Shown here: positions 1 through 12,089 of the stretch, in pieces
How positions within the stretch are numbered: the first letter of the stretch is position 1
Layout: the number at the start of each line of letters is the position of its first letter
Source of the DNA: Multifurca ochricompacta
Lineage: Eukaryota > Basidiomycota > Agaricomycetes > Russulales > Russulaceae
NCBI GenBank assembly: GCA_022496185.1
Contig: WTXG01000208.1
Location: forward strand, 1-64,000
DNA: 64,000 nt
Reading direction: 5' to 3'
Notes under the pieces: model-generated
The model's database searches: none
What the model saw: only the letters and a program-made list of their open reading frames with translations
Told to the model about the DNA's origin: nothing
Position numbers and translations under genes: made by a program

Positions 1-1
1 C

Positions 2-1318
2 TTGCATTTGTCTATCTTCTTTTTCCTTTTGGGACTCATCGCGCTTGCCTCCAATTTTGGTGGGCCTCTTGTTCTGGTGGTGATCATTTTCTACACCGCC
101 CTCCCTGTCATCTTATATCTTGTGTTCAGCCTGGCACCATTCCTTCGCCCTCACGCTTTATACTCTACCCCATTTTCTGGATTTCTCCTTTGGTTTAGTC
201 GGTCAGGACGTTCACTTCTTAGGACCATTACACGTCGCCGTACTGTCAACGACCTTCGCCGCGATCGTGACGCCCCCCTCGAACTTAGCTGGCTGACGTT
301 GGACGATACAATACTGGAGGTCGAGAAACGTGCTGAAACCCATTCTGCGAGTCTCGATATCGGAGCGATGTCATGGTTACTCAATTCATTGAGTCAGGAA
401 CAGGAGTTGGAACAGTTTTTAGCGGGTATTCCAGGTTTCTATAAGTCGACACGAGTGGAAGACCCAGCGCAAGTTCTCCGAAAGTCAAATACCGATAGAT
501 TTCCCAGAGCGATTGTGTCATTCATAGATCGTTCATTATCTTCCGACCTCATCTCGGATTCCACAAGGCAGCAGCGGATCAGGGTTTCCTTGAAGGCGAT
601 ACAGACAGACCCTTACCTGCTCCAACGCACCTTCCATCATGCTCTCTGCTCTGAAGACTCTGCTATTTTTAAGTGCATCGAATTTGTACTCATGGCGGAA
701 AGGTATACAGACGATGAAGACCCAAATGTTCAATTTCTCGCAAGATGTATAGTTGCCGTCGCGATTACTCGCATCGCTGACCATGACTTGAACGAACGTT
801 GGTCGGGCATAGTTCGGCCGCAGGTTGAACTTGTCGGGATCCGATCTTACCGCATTCGGCAAGCAACGCGACAACTTGCTACTCCGTAACCTCGTTCAGC
901 TTGTTCGAGAATTGAATACCGCACACCCTGATTATGACGAACCGGGCGCGCGTGTAATTTTGGACAAGACCTTGAACGCCGTGCGTCAAATGAAGGTAGA
1001 ACATACTTCCCTCAAGGTCCAGTCTGGTTTTGCGAGCTTTGGAATCGACTGGTAGATTCTTCGCAGGACTTGGAACGGGATGCTGTCCTCCGATCGAATG
1101 CGATGCGTATCCTTTCCCTCATCCGTACCATCTATATCCCCTTGCACGAAGGCCCCGATTCCAGATTCTTTGCTTATTCAACCTTCACAAATGACCCCTT
1201 CCCCACCTTTCAGAGGACGCTTCCATACCCTTTGTGTACCGTCCCTGCCCATGCGCCCTCGAATCGTGCGACTTCGGGCGGGGGTGTTTCTGGTACCTAT
1301 GACACCGGAGGGGCCTAG
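2..1318 (+). pseudogene. DUF6535-family membrane protein, C-terminal remnant with two frameshifts
   Basis: The 5' end lies outside the window. The visible part opens with two hydrophobic segments (about residues 4-45). A soluble C-terminal region follows that aligns by eye with the intact DUF6535 protein on the minus strand at 48.7-51.0 kb; shared blocks include the ELEQFLAGIPGFYKS / ELEQFFGSIPGFCNS pair. The first frame stops at 889. Homology continues in another frame from about 840 (LVQLVRELNTAHPDYDEPGA). It shifts again near 1015-1030, where FCELWNRLVD and then IRTIYIPLHEG match FCSLWNEVVQ and IRCTYIALHQG of the paralogue. Two frame changes in an otherwise alignable sequence suggest a decaying gene; sequencing error or unusual introns are alternatives. 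The function of DUF6535 is unknown. Confidence 0.7.
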
Positions 1319-1529
1319 GCAGATCTTAGCAAGAGAGATATACCCAGGCCTCCAAGAAGTACTACTCGCTACTGAGGGGAAGGACCATCTACGGCTCGGA
1401 GAGCCCTTCATCCTCCTTTCCTCGCCCCCGCATTCCCGAGTTACTCACCCTCACCTGGTTCTTCCTCCTTATGTTTTTACCAAGACGCAAGACGGGCGTC
1501 ATTTGGGACGAGATTTTGAAACTTTCTAC

Positions 1530-4500
1530 TGGGATGTAGAGGTTTTTTTTTTCCCTTGCAACTAGACGTCCCCGTCTTGAATCGTGATACCCCTACCCAA
1601 CGCCCCTTCTCGGAAAAAACACAGATTTCGACACTAATGTCACTATACCAACCCAGACCCAATAGGCTACGGTTTTAATCTCAACACAACTTCCCAACGA
1701 TGAAGCTCGAATCCGCTCGGCCAACACTCACGAGCTTACAATACCTTCAACCATCCGGACTGACGACGCCAGAAGAACGATTTTTCACCATCACCACCAT
1801 CAATATACCAAAAATCACTCCACTTATTAATCCCCACATCCGCCGACGACGCTTGTCAACCATCGTAGCTTTATTTCATGACCTGCCTCTGTTCTTGACT
1901 GTAGGAGACTATCAAGCGCGGTAGTCTGCGGGTTGGTCCGGTCCACCATCTCTGATATCGGTATCAATGTGCACTGCTATTCCAACATTGACAGTTATTC
2001 CTATTCTTTTTTATCCTCTTAATGAGTCCCGCATTTAATAAGAGTGACGCATACAACATGCATATTTCCCACCCCCTCGTTATGCCCAGCCCAACAATGG
2101 GACATGGTGGGAACAAAAAGGCGTTTATAACCGGGATCACGTGATCAGGTAGGGGGAAACGCTTTCTTGACTGGGTAGCCGACCCTCACCCTTCCCTTGT
2201 GTTTCTCGGAGCCCTGCGCTGTTCAAGTTTCTGGAGGCTACAGTCAGTGCCGATATGGATGAAAAGCTTTTCACCTAATGGCAGAAGCCTTGAGTGAGAA
2301 TCGCTCAACATTATATTTTTTTGTCTTCTGACCTCATAGAATTGAGGTCCTCCAGGAAAGATCGTTACATCCCTCCCAGTGCGAGTCGAGCGAGAAAAGT
2401 CCTCAATGTCCAACTTGGTAACCCGAGAGAAACTAGAACTTGCTCGAGTCCATCTCATTCGAACTTCTCGGGTCTTATCGTGACCGGGCCAGGTCCTACT
2501 TGATTCAATCCGCGTGCCATTTTTTTGTCGAACGGATCCGTGACTTTTAGCCAATTGATTGTTGACCCATCCTTGCACGTCAGTTCTTCTGACTGAAGGT
2601 TTGTCAAAAATGACAGTAGCCTGTACTCTAAAGACGAGTCAAGAAGAACGAACAAAAGGGCAGAGAAACTTAGGGCTACCCCATCTGCCCCGCGCCCAAT
2701 GGACCAGGCGTAAATTGATTGGGAAGCGCATGTTGCAAGCAACCAGCAAGGTGACACATGTGGTAATTAATTAACAGACGACACGGCTCTACACCCCCAG
2801 CGAGTCTTTTTTATACTAGTACGATAGTACGGACCTGGTCCAGGCCTGGGTAACTCGAAGCGGTGACTCTAACCCGGCTATTCTGGCCGTATTTGGACCG
2901 TTATGGCACCGAGTTTTCCATCCGGGACACGAGCGCCTACAGGGCAATTCTTCGCTCTCCGCTTGAAAGATGGTCATTCCGCGAACACACGCACAATGGC
3001 ACAGGCACCACACACACAGCCTATGTCTTGGCACCCCTATCTCCTCCCTACCTCTTGGCTCTGCCTCTCACCCTACCTCTTGTCATAGCCTCGTAGTATA
3101 TATACCTCTTTGCATGGAACTGTCGTCAGGACAAATCCCTCGTATTCACGAATTTCTTGCCCTAGTCCATGGCTTTCTTTCGCAGCAGTCCCGTTTCCGG
3201 ATCATCTAAAAACAACTTGAGCGAAGCGACCGACAACTCGAACATGCTCTGGCTTTATACAAAGCTCACAGCGCCATAATGAATCCACATGACCGTGACT
3301 TGGCCCAGAGTTTGTTAACGTGGTGAGTCGTCGTGTGCGATTCTCCCCCTTTTTGTTATAATTAATATGTGGGTGGGGGTTCGAAAGCTCCGGAGACCTC
3401 AGATATGGCTTGGGAGACAAACATATCCGATCTAAGCAAGCGAAGCTTTATTCTAGCCGTGTGGATGAGACGCTGCGCACGATCCAGGTGAGTTGAGGTT
3501 TATGATGCGTACGATTGAATGTTCATTATTCTTTATTTCAGGGAGCCGTGGAGAGTGTGATCGATATTAGAGACTACAAAGAACACTTCGTGTAACGAGC
3601 TTCAAACCACTCACACCCACCGATTTCCCTCCGATTCGGGCAAGGAGTGTCATTTTCCGCCTCTGCCTGCTCTGGCCCGTCTTGCCTTCTCACGGTTTCA
3701 ACTGTCTCTATTCATTCCCCATTCCCCTCTTCATGACCGAACCCTCTGGTTGTCACCGCTTCTGGCTGGACCCATTTGCTCTCTCTTTTTCATTACAAGT
3801 CCTGAGATTAATATAACTTAAAAGTTTCGGACAGACTCTGATACGGTACAAATGGGATTGATGGATGGCATGAGTGATTTAGAGCTTATTACATATTAAT
3901 GGATTGATTGTGTTATGTCTTCCTTTTAGCCTTATTTCATCCTCTTTTGTCTTGGCTTCACCCTCTTAAATTCATCTTCTTGCTTCATAATACACCTTCT
4001 ACTAGGTCTCTTTAAAAGTACATACAATGCCTCTCAGATGTATATGCTAAGTATCTAATTAATTGTGAATGTGTCTTTCATCTCACCACTTGTGATATCT
4101 AGGTGATCACAATTATGTCAGACTACTATCCTGGCATCTCTGTACTGGTATTCTGGTTCAACACAGGAAACAAATGTTACAATCATTTAACTCAGATCAC
4201 TGTACAATTGTGAGACCATGTGAGTTCAAAGTGGAGAGAGAGGTTAGAGAGCGAAGATGTTACACATGCTTACTAACTGATAACTATTAACTGTATGATA
4301 ACACTTTTTCTTTTTTCTTCTTTTCCTTCGCGTCCATTAGCCCCTTCTCTTCTCTCTTACTCTCGTCCGTGGAAGGGCAACGTCCTTAACATTTCTTTTA
4401 TCTTCTCTGTTATTCTATCATGTTCCTCCTTCATGACGTCGTTCGCCTCAGACTGCATAAATACATCAGGAATTCAGCTCAAAGACTTTAGTCTTGAGCT

Positions 4501-4630
4501 CCTGTATTCTACCGGCTTAGTTGACTCACGAATCTTAGATCTCTTTCTCTGCTTTGCCTCGCGTGCTCAGCATTGTCTCATCACTTTAATCCATCAAAAC
4601 TAGTTTGACCTCGAACCCACACAGAACAGT
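1530..4630 (+). repeat. Segmental duplication, unit A
   Basis: This stretch matches 6740-9275 in the same orientation with indels. Shared anchors in order are: the block around 1561-1700 (6765-6880), the block starting agccctgcgctgttcaagtt (2211 and 7062), the small three-exon gene (3169 and 8056), and the tail ending caaaactagtttgacctcga (4595 and 9234). The copy contains coding-like pieces only for the small gene. The stretch 1319-1530 between the DUF6535 remnant and this unit shows no feature. Confidence 0.75.
3169..3595 (+). pseudogene. Small three-exon gene of unknown function, copy 1 (frameshifted)
   Basis: Copy 1 of a four-copy gene. Exon 1 starts ATG GCT TTC TTT CGC (MAFFRSSPVSGSS). 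Exon 2 encodes the GDLRYGLGDKH block and exon 3 ends VESVIDIRDYKEHFV. Splice sites (gtgagt and ag) are the same as in the other copies. The run of A after codon 13 is one base shorter than in copy 2, which shifts the exon 1 frame, so this copy cannot encode the full protein. No family was recognised. Confidence 0.6.
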
Positions 4631-5295
4631 CGGCCATCGTAACAGAAGGGGAGAGAAGAAAGGGTTAGATGTCAATGATAACGGAGAACTGGTCTGCATC
4701 GAATGTCAGTAACACTTATAATGCCGAATGGGTCGATGAGGCCGAATACGTTAAAGATGTCAATGCCGCTGAGTGTGTCGAATGCGCTGATACATCAAAA
4801 ACTCTTAAAAACTTGGTAAACTGTTTGCTTCTGATTCTGCTGGCTAGTCCTTACTACAAGCATTGTATGTACTTTTAAAGAGACCTAGTAGAAGGTGTAT
4901 TATGAAGCAAGAAGATGAATTTAAGAGGGTGAAGCCAAGACAAAAGAGGATGAAATTAAGGACAAAAGGAAGACATAACACAATCAATCTATTAATATGT
5001 AAGTAGCTCTAAATCACTCATGCCATGCATCAATCCCATTTGTACCGTATCAGAGTCTGTCTGAAACTTTTAAGTTATATTAATCTCAGGACTTGTAATG
5101 AAAAAGAGAGAGCAAATGGGTCCAGCCAGAAGCGGTGACAACCAGAGGGTTCGGTCATGAAGAGGGGAATGGGGAATGAATAGAGACAGTTGAAACCGTG
5201 AGAAGGCAAGACGGGCCAGAGCAGGCAGAGGCGGAAAATGACACTCCTTGCCCGAATCGGAGACAAATAGGTGGGTGTGAGTGGTTTGAAGCTCG

Positions 5296-5724
5296 TTACA
5301 CGAAGTGTTCTTTGTAGTCTCTAATATCGATCACACTCTCCACGGCTCCCTGAAATAAAGAATAATGAACATTCAATCGTACACATCATAAATCTCAACT
5401 CACCTGGATCGTGCGCAGCGTCTCATCCACACGGCTAGAATAGAGTTTCACTTGCTTAGCTCGGGTGTGTTTGTCTTCCAAGCCATATCTGAGGTCTCCG
5501 GAGCTTTCGAATCCCCCACCCACATATTAATTATAACAAAAAGGAGGAGAATCGCACACGACGACTCACCACGTTAACAAACTTCGGGCCAAGTCACAAT
5601 CATGTGGATTCATTATGGCGCTGTGAGCTTCGTATAAAGCCAGAGCATGTTCGAGTTGTCGGTCGCTTCGCTCAAGTTGTTTTTTAGATGATCCGGAAAC
5701 GGGACTGCTGCGAAAGAAAGCCAT
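5296..5724 (-). CDS. Small three-exon gene of unknown function, copy 2
   Basis: The reading frame is open through three exons when two introns with gtgag donors are removed. The first intron ends at cgaaag, before CTCCGGAGAC; the second ends tttatttcag. The predicted product is about 100 residues: basic N-terminus MAFFRSSPVSGSS, a likely helical segment KKQLERSDRQLEHALALYEAH, then SGDLRYGLEDKH, then a terminal VESVIDIRDYKEHFV. It is charged, with no signal peptide or membrane segment. It sits in the right arm of the large inverted repeat. Conservation of frame and splice sites between copies argues for past coding function. It could instead be the 3' exons of a larger gene captured during duplication; the family was not recognised. 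Confidence 0.5.
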
Positions 5725-6183
5725 GGACTAGGGCAGGAAATTCGTGAAAACGAGGGAATTGTCCTGAAGGCGGTTCCCATACGAGAGAGTCCCATATATA
5801 AATGCAATAGAGGCATACTACGAGGCTATGATGAGCCAAGAGGTAGGGTGCCAAGACATAAGCTGTGTGTGCCATAGGCTGTGTGTGTTCGCGGTCTCCT
5901 GAATGACCAACTTTCAAGCGGAGAGCGAGATACTGCCCTGCAGGCGCTCGTTAAAACCCTAACCCGTACGTCAGTCACGGTGCCATAACGGTCCAAATAT
6001 GGCTAGAATGGCCGGGTCAAAGGCACCGCTTCGAGTTACCCAGGTCTTGGACCTGGTACTACGTACTAGAAGACTCGCTGGTGTAGAGTCGTCTGTTAAT
6101 TAATTACCGCACGTGTCACCTTGCTGGTTGCTCGCAAAATGCGCTTCCCAACCAGTTTACGCCTGGCACGGGGCAGATGGGTA

Positions 6184-6270
6184 ATAATTATTTTTTAAAT
6201 TAAATTTTTATTATTTTATTAATTAAATTAGTTTTAATTAATAATTTTATTCTTAATTACATTAATTTAA
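6184..6270. other. A/T-only low-complexity block
   Basis: About 85 bases are almost entirely A and T, built from taatta/aattaa permutations, directly at the end of the right arm of the inverted repeat. No coding capacity is seen. Confidence 0.6.
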
Positions 6271-6545
6271 AGGGATGGTTTTTGGAGAGGTTATACCAAT
6301 TTAACTATACTCGAGCCCTAGGTTTCTCTTCCCTTCTGTTCTTCTTGACTTGTCGTTACAGTCGAAGCTAATGTGATGAGTGCAGAGAAAGAGTTGTTGG
6401 TCCGGGCCGGAATCTCCGGTATCCAACACTTGGGAGCCAGACTAGGCTTAGTCGGTGTCGGTGACATTGGGGGCTCAGGTTTTCTTTCCTTTCTTTCCCC
6501 CTCCTGCCTTACACATCTCCCTCACCGTCCTTAGCACACAATCTT

Positions 6546-6675
6546 TTTCCCTATGGGGTTTTCAATTAGTAGCACCTCTACTAGCTCTTACTATGTACAC
6601 CTGTAGTAGCCATGTGATTTGGGCATGGCCCTGGAGTGCGAATAAACTCGATTCAAAAAAAAAAAAAAGTAAAAA
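6546..6675 (+). mobile_element. SINE-like retroposon, copy a
   Basis: A short non-coding unit ends gtagtagccatgtgatttgg, then gcgaataaactcgattc and a poly(A) tract. The same 3' half recurs at 7470-7628 and 48297-48431, each time ending in A-rich DNA. Poly(A)-tailed dispersed short repeats of this kind are typical of SINEs. No clear Pol III A/B box was recognised, so a 3' fragment of a longer LINE is also possible. Confidence 0.5.
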
Positions 6676-7469
6676 CAAAAGTGAACAATTATGTAATTTC
6701 ACTGGTGTCATTTGGTACTACAGAAAAAAAAGGGTTTATTTTTTGAAACTTGCTGCTATTGCAACTAGACACGCTGAATTGTGCACCCCTTCTCGGGCAA
6801 ACTCAGATTTCGACGCAAATGTCACCAACCCGGACCCAATGCTTATGGTTTTTAATCTCGACACAACTCCCAGCGATGAAGCCATCACCCCCACCCCACT
6901 AACATACCAACAATCATCTTGCCTCTGAGTTCTTGACAACTATTCTTTCTTTTTTATGTATATAATAAAATCACGTGATCCAATGTGAGTGGGCTACGAC
7001 GCGGCGCGAAACGCTTTCTTGAGAGAGCCCTCGACCCTTACCCTTCCCTTGTTTTTCTCTGAGCCCTGCGCTGTTCAAGTTTCTGGAGGCTACAGTCAGC
7101 ACCGATCCGGATGGAAAGCTTTTCACCTAATGGTCTAAAGCCTTGAGTGATTCTCACTCAACAGTATAAATTCTATGTCTTCCAATCTCATAGAATTGAG
7201 GTGTCCTCCAGGAAAGATCGTTACATTACATTCCTCCAGTGCAGGTCGAGCTCGAGCAAATTCTTCTTTCTTTCTCTTGGACATTGAGGGCTTGTCTTCG
7301 TCCCATCACATTCGAACTTCTCGGCTCTTATCATAAATTGTAACCAGCGCATGCCACCCTTTTTTTTTTTGGTTTCGCCGCCCCTATTTTTGTTTATTAT
7401 TATGAAACGGACCCGTGACTAGCGATTCAGGACTACCCATCTGCGCGCCACCCTTCCACTCATTCATAA

Positions 7470-7628
7470 GTTTTTTCCCTCTGGGGTTTTTACCTACTTA
7501 AAGACCACACTCCTTTACCACCCTTTGTTCACACAGTAGCCACTATGTCCCTGTAGTAGCCGCGCGACTTAGGCAAGTCTTGAAGCGCAAATAAATTGGA
7601 TTTTTAAAATAAAAAAAAAAGTAAAAAG
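7470..7628 (+). mobile_element. SINE-like retroposon, copy b
   Basis: Second copy of the family. It contains ttccctctggggtttttacc, gtagtagccgcgcgacttag and gcgcaaataaattggatt, followed by an A-rich tail that ends aaaaagtaaaaag, as in copy a. Confidence 0.5.
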
Positions 7629-8055
7629 ACTACCCATTTGCATGGGCATGCCTAATGGGCTGGGCGTGTTTGAACACGTGTGGGAATTAATTTCCATTTA
7701 TTTATTTATTTTTACAATGCGACCCACCTTCGCCGGCCGTGCCTATTCCTTGATTCCTTTGAACAGTAAACCCTACGACCTCGTAACAGCGAGTATTTTG
7801 TAACTACAGAACCAGGTCCAGGTCCCGAAGCTCGAAGCAGTCCTCTTAGAGTCTGCGCCGGTAAATGTCACCATTCTGGGCGTATTTGGCAAGGGCAGTT
7901 CTCCGCTTCTCCACTTCTGAAAAAAGGTTTATATTCCGGTTCCGGAGACCGGAGACCTCCTCTTTTGCATTTGCATTTATATGGGACCCTCTCGTGTGGG
8001 CACCGTCTTCAGGACAATCCCTCGTATCACGATTTTGTTTTTCCTACCCTAGTCC

Positions 8056-8485
8056 ATGATTTTCTTTCGCGATAGTCCCGTTTCCGGATCATCTGAAAAA
8101 CAACTTGAGCGTAGCGATCGACAACTCGAACACGCTCGGGCTTTATACGAAGCTCACAGCGCCATAATGAATCCACGTGACCGTGACTTGTCTCAGAGTT
8201 TGTTAACGTGGTGAGTCGGTCGTGTGTGATTCTCCCCCCTTTTGTTATAACTAATATGTGGGTGGGGGATTCGAAAGCTCCGGAGACCTCAGATATGGCT
8301 TGGGAGACAAACACACCCGAGCTAAGCAAGTGAAACTCTATTCTAGCCGTGTGGATGAGACGCTGTGCACGATCCAGGTGAGTTGAGGTTTATGATGTGT
8401 ACGATTGGATGTTCATTATTCTTTATTTCAGGGAGCCGTGGAGAGTGTGATCGATATTAGAGACTACAAGGAACACTTCGTGTAA
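8056..8485 (+). CDS. Small three-exon gene of unknown function, copy 3
   Basis: The start codon lies in the context ccctagtccATG, conserved in all copies. Exon 1 (8056-8210) encodes MIFFRDSPVSGSS followed by EKQLERSDRQLEHARALYEA. Using the acceptor cgaaag before CTCCGGAGAC keeps the frame open through RYGLGDKHTRAKQVKLYSS and into exon 3, ending RDYKEHFV and a TAA. The other apparent acceptor (ctcag before ATATGG) would create an immediate stop, so the first is preferred. The copy lies in unit B of the segmental duplication. Function is unknown; a partial gene captured by a repeat is the main alternative. Confidence 0.5.
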
Positions 8486-9275
8486 CGAGCTTCAAACCAC
8501 TCACACCCACCCATTTCCCCCTTCATGACCGAAACGAAACCTCTGGTTGTCACCATTTCTGGCTGGACCCATTTTCTCTCTTTCTTTCATTACAAGTCCT
8601 GATAATAGAAATTCTGACATTAATATAACTTAAAGGTTTCGGACAGACTCTGATACGGTACAAATGGGATTGATGCATGGCATGAGTGATTTAGAACTAC
8701 TTACATATTAATGGATTGATTGTGTTATGTCTCCCTTTTGTCCTTAATTCTTTAAAAAGTACATACAATGCCTCTCAGATGTATATGCTAAGTATCTAAT
8801 TAATTGTGAATGTGTTTTTCATCTCATCACTTGTGCTATCTAAGTGATCACAATTATGTCAGACTACTATCCTGGCATCTCTGTACTGGTACTTTGGTTC
8901 AACATTGGAAACAAATGTTACAGTCATTTAACTCAAACCACTGCACAATTGTGAGACCATGTGAGTTTGAAGTGGGGAGAGGAGAGCGAAGGTGTTACAC
9001 ATGCTTACTAACTGATAACTATTAGCCGTATGATAACACTTTTTCTTTTTTCGAGCCCCTTCTCTCTTACACTTGTCCGCGAAAAGGCAACGTCCTCAAC
9101 GTTTCTTTTATTCAGCTCAAAGATTTTAGTCTTGAGCTCCTGAATTCTCCTGGCTTAGTTGACTTACGAATCTTAGATCTCTTTCTCTGCTTTGCCTCGC
9201 GTGCTCAGCATTGTCTCATCACTTTAAACTGTCAAAACTAGTTTGACCTCGAACCCGCGCAGAACGATCAGCGAA

Positions 9276-10375
9276 GGTAGGTAAAGGAGGATGAAAAAAA
9301 ATGAGCTTGAAGTGATCTTTATATAGGTTCACTCATAGATAATTTATGCTAAAATATTGTAGAAGAAATGGTAAAACCGAATCCCCTTGACAATGCATGG
9401 ATTTGTGGATTGTACGGGTTTTATTTCCGGAAATCGTGTTAACCGTTCAAGGCGTCCTATAGGACTGCGGCAAATTTATTGATCTAAAGAAAACCTCACT
9501 CAAAAGAAACAAAAAGCAACTGGACAGGAAAATCAAGCGCAGCCGTAGGTCGAGGGGGGAGAGGAGGGGGGGCGGAGTATTAGGCGCTAATGCGAGAAGG
9601 CTGAATTCAGTTCACTCCCCCTGCCATCACAATCGAGGACCATCGTCCGGACATCCGGACGCAAAAATACAACAAGAAGTTTGGTTGACAATCCCCTCAA
9701 TATCAACGAAAATTGTGATCTAATACGATCAGAGAAGGCTGATGGCCTTGGACCCGCGTTCCGAGAGGCGAGTGATCGATAGAGAAATTCAAAGTAGGGT
9801 GGCCCGGGATGGTCAAAGTGAGCCTAAGATATCTGTTCCATCCGTCCGTAGCTTATTCGGAGAAAACGATCCTTTCTTGGATAGCTTCTGGTTAAAGGTA
9901 AAGTACTCGGATTGTGCTGCGCAGGGAGATAGGCACCCATATGAGACGCCGATGTGACCACGCATGGGCGTTGTTCGACCCCTTTGTCATCAATCAAGGT
10001 CCTCAATTTCCCCCTCTTTCTGAACAAGAGGAGAGAAAGAACATGTAATTGCACTGAGGAAGTGTTCAGTAATATCTTGGGTGGTAGTGGGAACAATGGC
10101 AATGGCCCCAGGTCGAACCGGAACCCACCACCACACGAGGAGTGGGAGACACAGACAGTGTTTCTCAAAGTGTAGGTAAGCTCATGAAATTTATCCAATT
10201 GTAATATCCCATGGGCAGCTGATGGCGCCCATAAGCATTCAAACAAAAGCAATACACAAGCCGGTGTGAGCCAATAAGAGTGAAGTGCCACGAGTAATAG
10301 AAAAATAAACAATTCTTGGCCCTTCAGGTGCTGCAGACCCCCAAAGGCATAACTACCGAACCCATCCATCCCCTA
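9276..10375. other. Intergenic, no supported gene
   Basis: Between the segmental duplication and the aspartic protease. Short open frames exist (for example 9742-9957) but show no domain, no intron logic and no paralogue in the window. A G-rich run lies near 9555-9580. Nothing else was recognised. Confidence 0.4.
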
Positions 10376-11977
10376 TCAATTGCTCGTCGCCGTGGTGAAT
10401 GACGTAGTGGCGAAGCCAACGCGTTTGTTGCCAGTATCGAAGACAGAGTAGAAGCGCTCAAGGAAAGTGAAGCCGTTGATAAAGTCGAGACCCTGCCCGG
10501 TCGGCGTACCAATGTCATTGACGACGAGGTAAATGTTGCCGGAAGTGCCCCCGATGAACGTGTTGAGTGCACGAGGCCAAAGTTGTGCGTTCGCGGTGAG
10601 CTCAAATGATCTGCCGCCGGTCGTGAAGAAGAGCGACTTCAGGTTGGTGAACTGCGCCGACGTGATTCTGAGCAAGCCAGTGGTGGCGTCAAGAACGGCG
10701 CCAGTTGCGGTAGTGTAGCGGTTGAACGCGTCTGTGTAGGGTGTTATTCGACTTGGGAACTTGTACCTTCTGGTGAAGTGAAGGAGGGGTCATCCATGTG
10801 TCACTTACCGGTAGCGATGAGGATAAGAGTGGTTCCAGTGTCGACAATACCAGCGGTGGTCGTGAGGATAGAGGTCGAGGTACCGTACCGGATGGACTCA
10901 TTAATGCCCCAGAACTGGTTCGCAGGGGAAGTTGAAGTAATGGGACTATACAGCACCAGCACCGTGTGAGATGGAGAAAATCTCGAGCTCAAGCTCGCTC
11001 CGCATGCTTACATGAAAGTGAGAGATCCAGTGAACTTCGTGGAGTCAGTACCACCGAATGTCAACTCGCCATTCTTGACTGACGTTGTGGTCGTGGGTTC
11101 GAAGGACACGGAGACAAGGTTAGATGTGATAGTGCCTCTCCTGAACAGGTTGTCTGTAACTGTGGGGATACTACTGCCCGTGTTTGGCGACAACGTGCCG
11201 AGCGTTAGGTCGGTAGGGCCGATACTGTGGAATTTGGCATCAATGCAAATTCACACAACCGGGGTTTGGGCTCACCCCAGGATGCCGTCGAAGCCGGTGA
11301 AGCCAGTGGAGGTTGAGGCAACACCTATCGATTGCCCAGGGACAACAAGGCCAGGACCAATCGTCACAGTGTCGGTGAACTCGGTACCTGGGAGAACAGA
11401 GTGTAAATATATCAACGATGAGGTCAAATGTAGGGGAAACTCACCAGAGAATGACCCAGAGCCATATGTCACAGACTAATGACTTTTTTTTAGTTTACGC
11501 TACACCACCGAAGTGAAAGGACACGGATGCTCACTACTCTGTTAGATGTCTGTACGCTGGTGCTAGTCTTAACATAGGTCTTTCCAGCTCCCACCCAGGT
11601 GTTAGAGCTCCCCGTGTCAATGAGGAGATTATCTAGACGTGTATGAGAGAATCCGTGCCACGCTCGAGCCATTTGTACCACTCACAGTTGGTGGCAGGGC
11701 TACCAACACCGACAGTGGCCTGGTAGACGACGGCGACGTTAGTCACACCGACGCTGACGACCGCAGCCGTACTCAAGGTGCCGCTATGTTTTGCTTTGCC
11801 GATGGCCATAAAGTTCTTGGCACGAGCCTGATCCTTCGCAACAAGGTCAAAACTGCCAGTGATATTGAGGTGCCGGGCAAACGACAATGAAACTGGGGGG
11901 TTGCGAACAACGATTGGGTTCGCAGAAACGCTGACGGCAAGCAGGAGGAAAGCAGTGAGTGAGGCTGTCGGGAACAT
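10376..11977 (-). CDS. Secreted pepsin-like aspartic protease (family A1, polyporopepsin type)
   Basis: Predicted extracellular endopeptidase with two catalytic aspartates, active at acid pH as known for family A1. The start at 11977 gives a signal peptide (MFPTASLTAFLLLAVSVSA). A propeptide follows, then the first active-site motif LLIDTGSSNTWVGAG (about 11580-11625), the flap motif VTYGSGSFSG, and the second active site IVDTGTTLILIAT (about 10815-10850). The C-terminal end is FINGFTFLERFYSVFDTGNK, then RVGFATTSF and a stop. I followed most exon joins (donor/acceptor phases at DTGSS, YGSGSFSG, GTEFTD, GIGPTDL, IPITSTSP and DAFNRY) and all keep the frame, so the gene looks intact at about 400 residues. 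The ending and motif spacing resemble white-rot polyporopepsins. Confidence 0.9.
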
Positions 11978-12070
11978 GGTAAGAGTGTGTATGAAAAAAA
12001 AATGAATCGTTAAGGGTTGCAGCAGTGAATGACGACTGGATCATTACGAGAACACAAGAATGCAAACCCA

Positions 12071-12080
12071 CTCTTATAGC
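12071..12080 (-). promoter_or_regulatory. TATA-like element of the aspartic protease
   Basis: On the minus strand the sequence reads gctataagag about 95 nt upstream of the protease ATG, a plausible core-promoter position for a fungal gene. Confidence 0.4.
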
Positions 12081-12089
12081 TTTGGATCT

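Larger units (their letters stand above)
2675..6183. repeat. Large inverted repeat, arms about 1.3 kb, spacer about 0.8 kb
   Basis: Bases 2675-4037 reappear reverse-complemented at 4862-6183. Checkpoints are the Pac I-like ttaattaa block near 2765 and 6096, the whole small gene (3169-3595 against 5724-5296), and the junction aaaagtacatacaatg near 4014-4029 against cattgtatgtactttt at 4862. The spacer 4038-4861 continues unit A of the segmental duplication and has no recognised gene. Right of the second arm lies a 70-bp block of almost pure A/T (6184-6260). Confidence 0.8.
6740..9275 (+). repeat. Segmental duplication, unit B
   Basis: Direct copy of 1530-4630 with several deletions; for example, the segment equivalent to 3950-4010 of unit A is missing. 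It includes SINE-like copy b, small gene copy 3, and a tail ending near 9275. Unit A has no equivalent poly(A) SINE at the corresponding place, suggesting insertion after the duplication or loss from A. Confidence 0.7.
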
